DNA of 64,000 nt from Bacteroidales bacterium. Its GTDB lineage: Bacteria > Bacteroidota > Bacteroidia > Bacteroidales > Tenuifilaceae. Positions 63,442-64,000 of the stretch are shown in pieces (position 1 is the stretch's first letter; every line of letters begins with the position of its first letter). The translations under genes and the position numbers were made by a program. Location of the stretch: positions 1-64,000 of the forward strand of contig RPRQ01000014.1 in NCBI GenBank assembly GCA_003818205.1, in the 5' to 3' direction. The notes below the pieces were generated by a model. The model had not been told where the DNA came from. It made no database searches and worked only from the letters and a program-made list of their open reading frames with translations.

Positions 63442-64000
63442 TTAAATCATTCTTAACGGAATCAAATCTCTCAATCCATTCAGCATATCGCTTGTTTTCA
63501 TTGGTCGTTTACCTGCGAGTTGTATTTCGGCAATGCTTATAAATTCATCGCTACATGCAACTTGTAAAACGTTCTTCCCGTCTATTTTTATTGAGCCGAA
63601 TTCAAGATTATGTTTCTTTTCAATCAGGCTTGATCTTAGTATCTTAGCCTGAATGGAACTTCCATTATCAAAGGTAATCTCAGTCCAAGCGGCAGGGTAG
63701 GGGCTTAATCCTCGGATGAGGTTGTGAATCTCTTGGGCTGTTTTACTCCAATCGATTCGGCAAGTATCTCTAAAAATTTTTGGAGCAGATTTAATGATTC
63801 GATCTGTTTTAAGTAGATTCTCCTGAGAAATAGGTTTAATACAATTATCCGCTAACCCCTTAACGGTTTTAAGTACTAGTTCAGCCCCTATAACCATTAG
63901 CCTATCATGAAGTTCGCCAGCTGTTTCATTCTCGGATACATTTATTTCTTCGCTGAAAATAACTTTTCCTGTATCAATCTCATGATCTATCAGGAATGTA
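63442..64000 (-). CDS. fmt: Methionyl-tRNA formyltransferase, C-terminal part (cut by window end)
   Basis: The frame stays open to the window edge, so the 5' end is missing. Visible part: 'FLIDHEIDTGKVIFSEEI', 'ETAGELHDRLMVIGAELVLKTV' and 'IDWSKTAQEIHNLIRGLSPYPAAW', then the Fmt C-terminal domain ending '...LQVACSDEFISIAEIQLAGKRPMKTSDMLNG'. Fmt formylates initiator Met-tRNA. The catalytic N-terminal residues lie outside. The ATG at 63897 is internal, not the start. Confidence 0.93.
   Translation of the reverse strand, partial: TFLIDHEIDTGKVIFSEEINVSENETAGELHDRLMVIGAELVLKTVKGLADNCIKPISQENLLKTDRIIKSAPKIFRDTCRIDWSKTAQEIHNLIRGLSPYPAAWTEITFDNGSSIQAKILRSSLIEKKHNLEFGSIKIDGKNVLQVACSDEFISIAEIQLAGKRPMKTSDMLNGLRDLIPLRMI

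Noticed and set aside
63137-63542. Two overlapping small frames between ietA and fmt
   Set aside because: They lie on opposite strands over the repeat copy B and the dyad, and the plus-strand one runs into fmt. No support for either.

Overview
The window looks like a chromosomal segment of a member of the Bacteroidota, probably an anaerobic or facultative Bacteroidales/Marinilabiliales-type organism. Signs are: a secreted protein ending in a type IX secretion sorting domain, FISUMP-type and PD40/TPR lipoproteins, TPR-fused histidine kinases, promoter -7 boxes of the TAnnTTTG type, few Shine-Dalgarno sequences, and intergenic repeats typical of that phylum. No rRNA, tRNA or CRISPR array was recognised.

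Layout. 1-6.6 kb holds three exported proteins: a metallophosphoesterase, a PD40/TPR lipoprotein with one CxxCH haem motif, and a DUF3472/discoidin-domain protein with a T9SS tail. 6.8-9.6 kb carries a chorismatase-like protein and a ROK regulator. 10.1-17.7 kb is a nitrosative-stress cluster: ferredoxin-like protein, Hcp, two small cupins, a PepSY-type membrane protein and a quinol-type nitric oxide reductase. A perfect CRP/FNR-type palindrome lies at about -42 of its presumed start, and three of its gene spacers are filled with AATAACC-type tandem repeats. 18-22 kb is accessory: a FISUMP lipoprotein, an MntA antitoxin with a broken HepT partner, and an OLD-like ATPase. 22.2-28.2 kb is housekeeping: RsgA, a KAS III-like enzyme, transaldolase, TsaC-type protein, and an aspartate ammonia-lyase fused to a cyclic-nucleotide-binding domain.

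28.2-32.7 kb is the most unusual locus. A NACHT/STAND-like NTPase is divergent from a tight three-gene operon encoding an unknown protein, a 40-residue membrane peptide missing from normal gene calls, and a trypsin-fold protein that keeps the serine motif but seems to lack the His and Asp. I propose it as a candidate undescribed conflict or signalling system. 32.7-41.6 kb is mixed housekeeping (sugar kinase-like protein, peptide-binding lipoprotein, MiaA, LuxC-like reductase, MacB-like permease). An IS3-family element (41.8-43.2 kb) separates a lipoprotein from GAPDH. 44.4-52.1 kb is one co-directional run in which two paralogous TPR histidine kinases sit between xseA and xseB. 52.2-59.2 kb carries dnaK, panB, an RluA-type synthase, a class III cyclase, cytidine deaminase and a LysM glucosaminidase.

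59.4-63.4 kb is an IetAS-type pair (AAA ATPase plus subtilisin-like protease, a known anti-phage architecture). It is flanked by two diverged direct repeats whose hairpin arms show compensatory changes, and further out by matching 20-bp dyads, so it looks like an inserted cassette. The window ends inside fmt.
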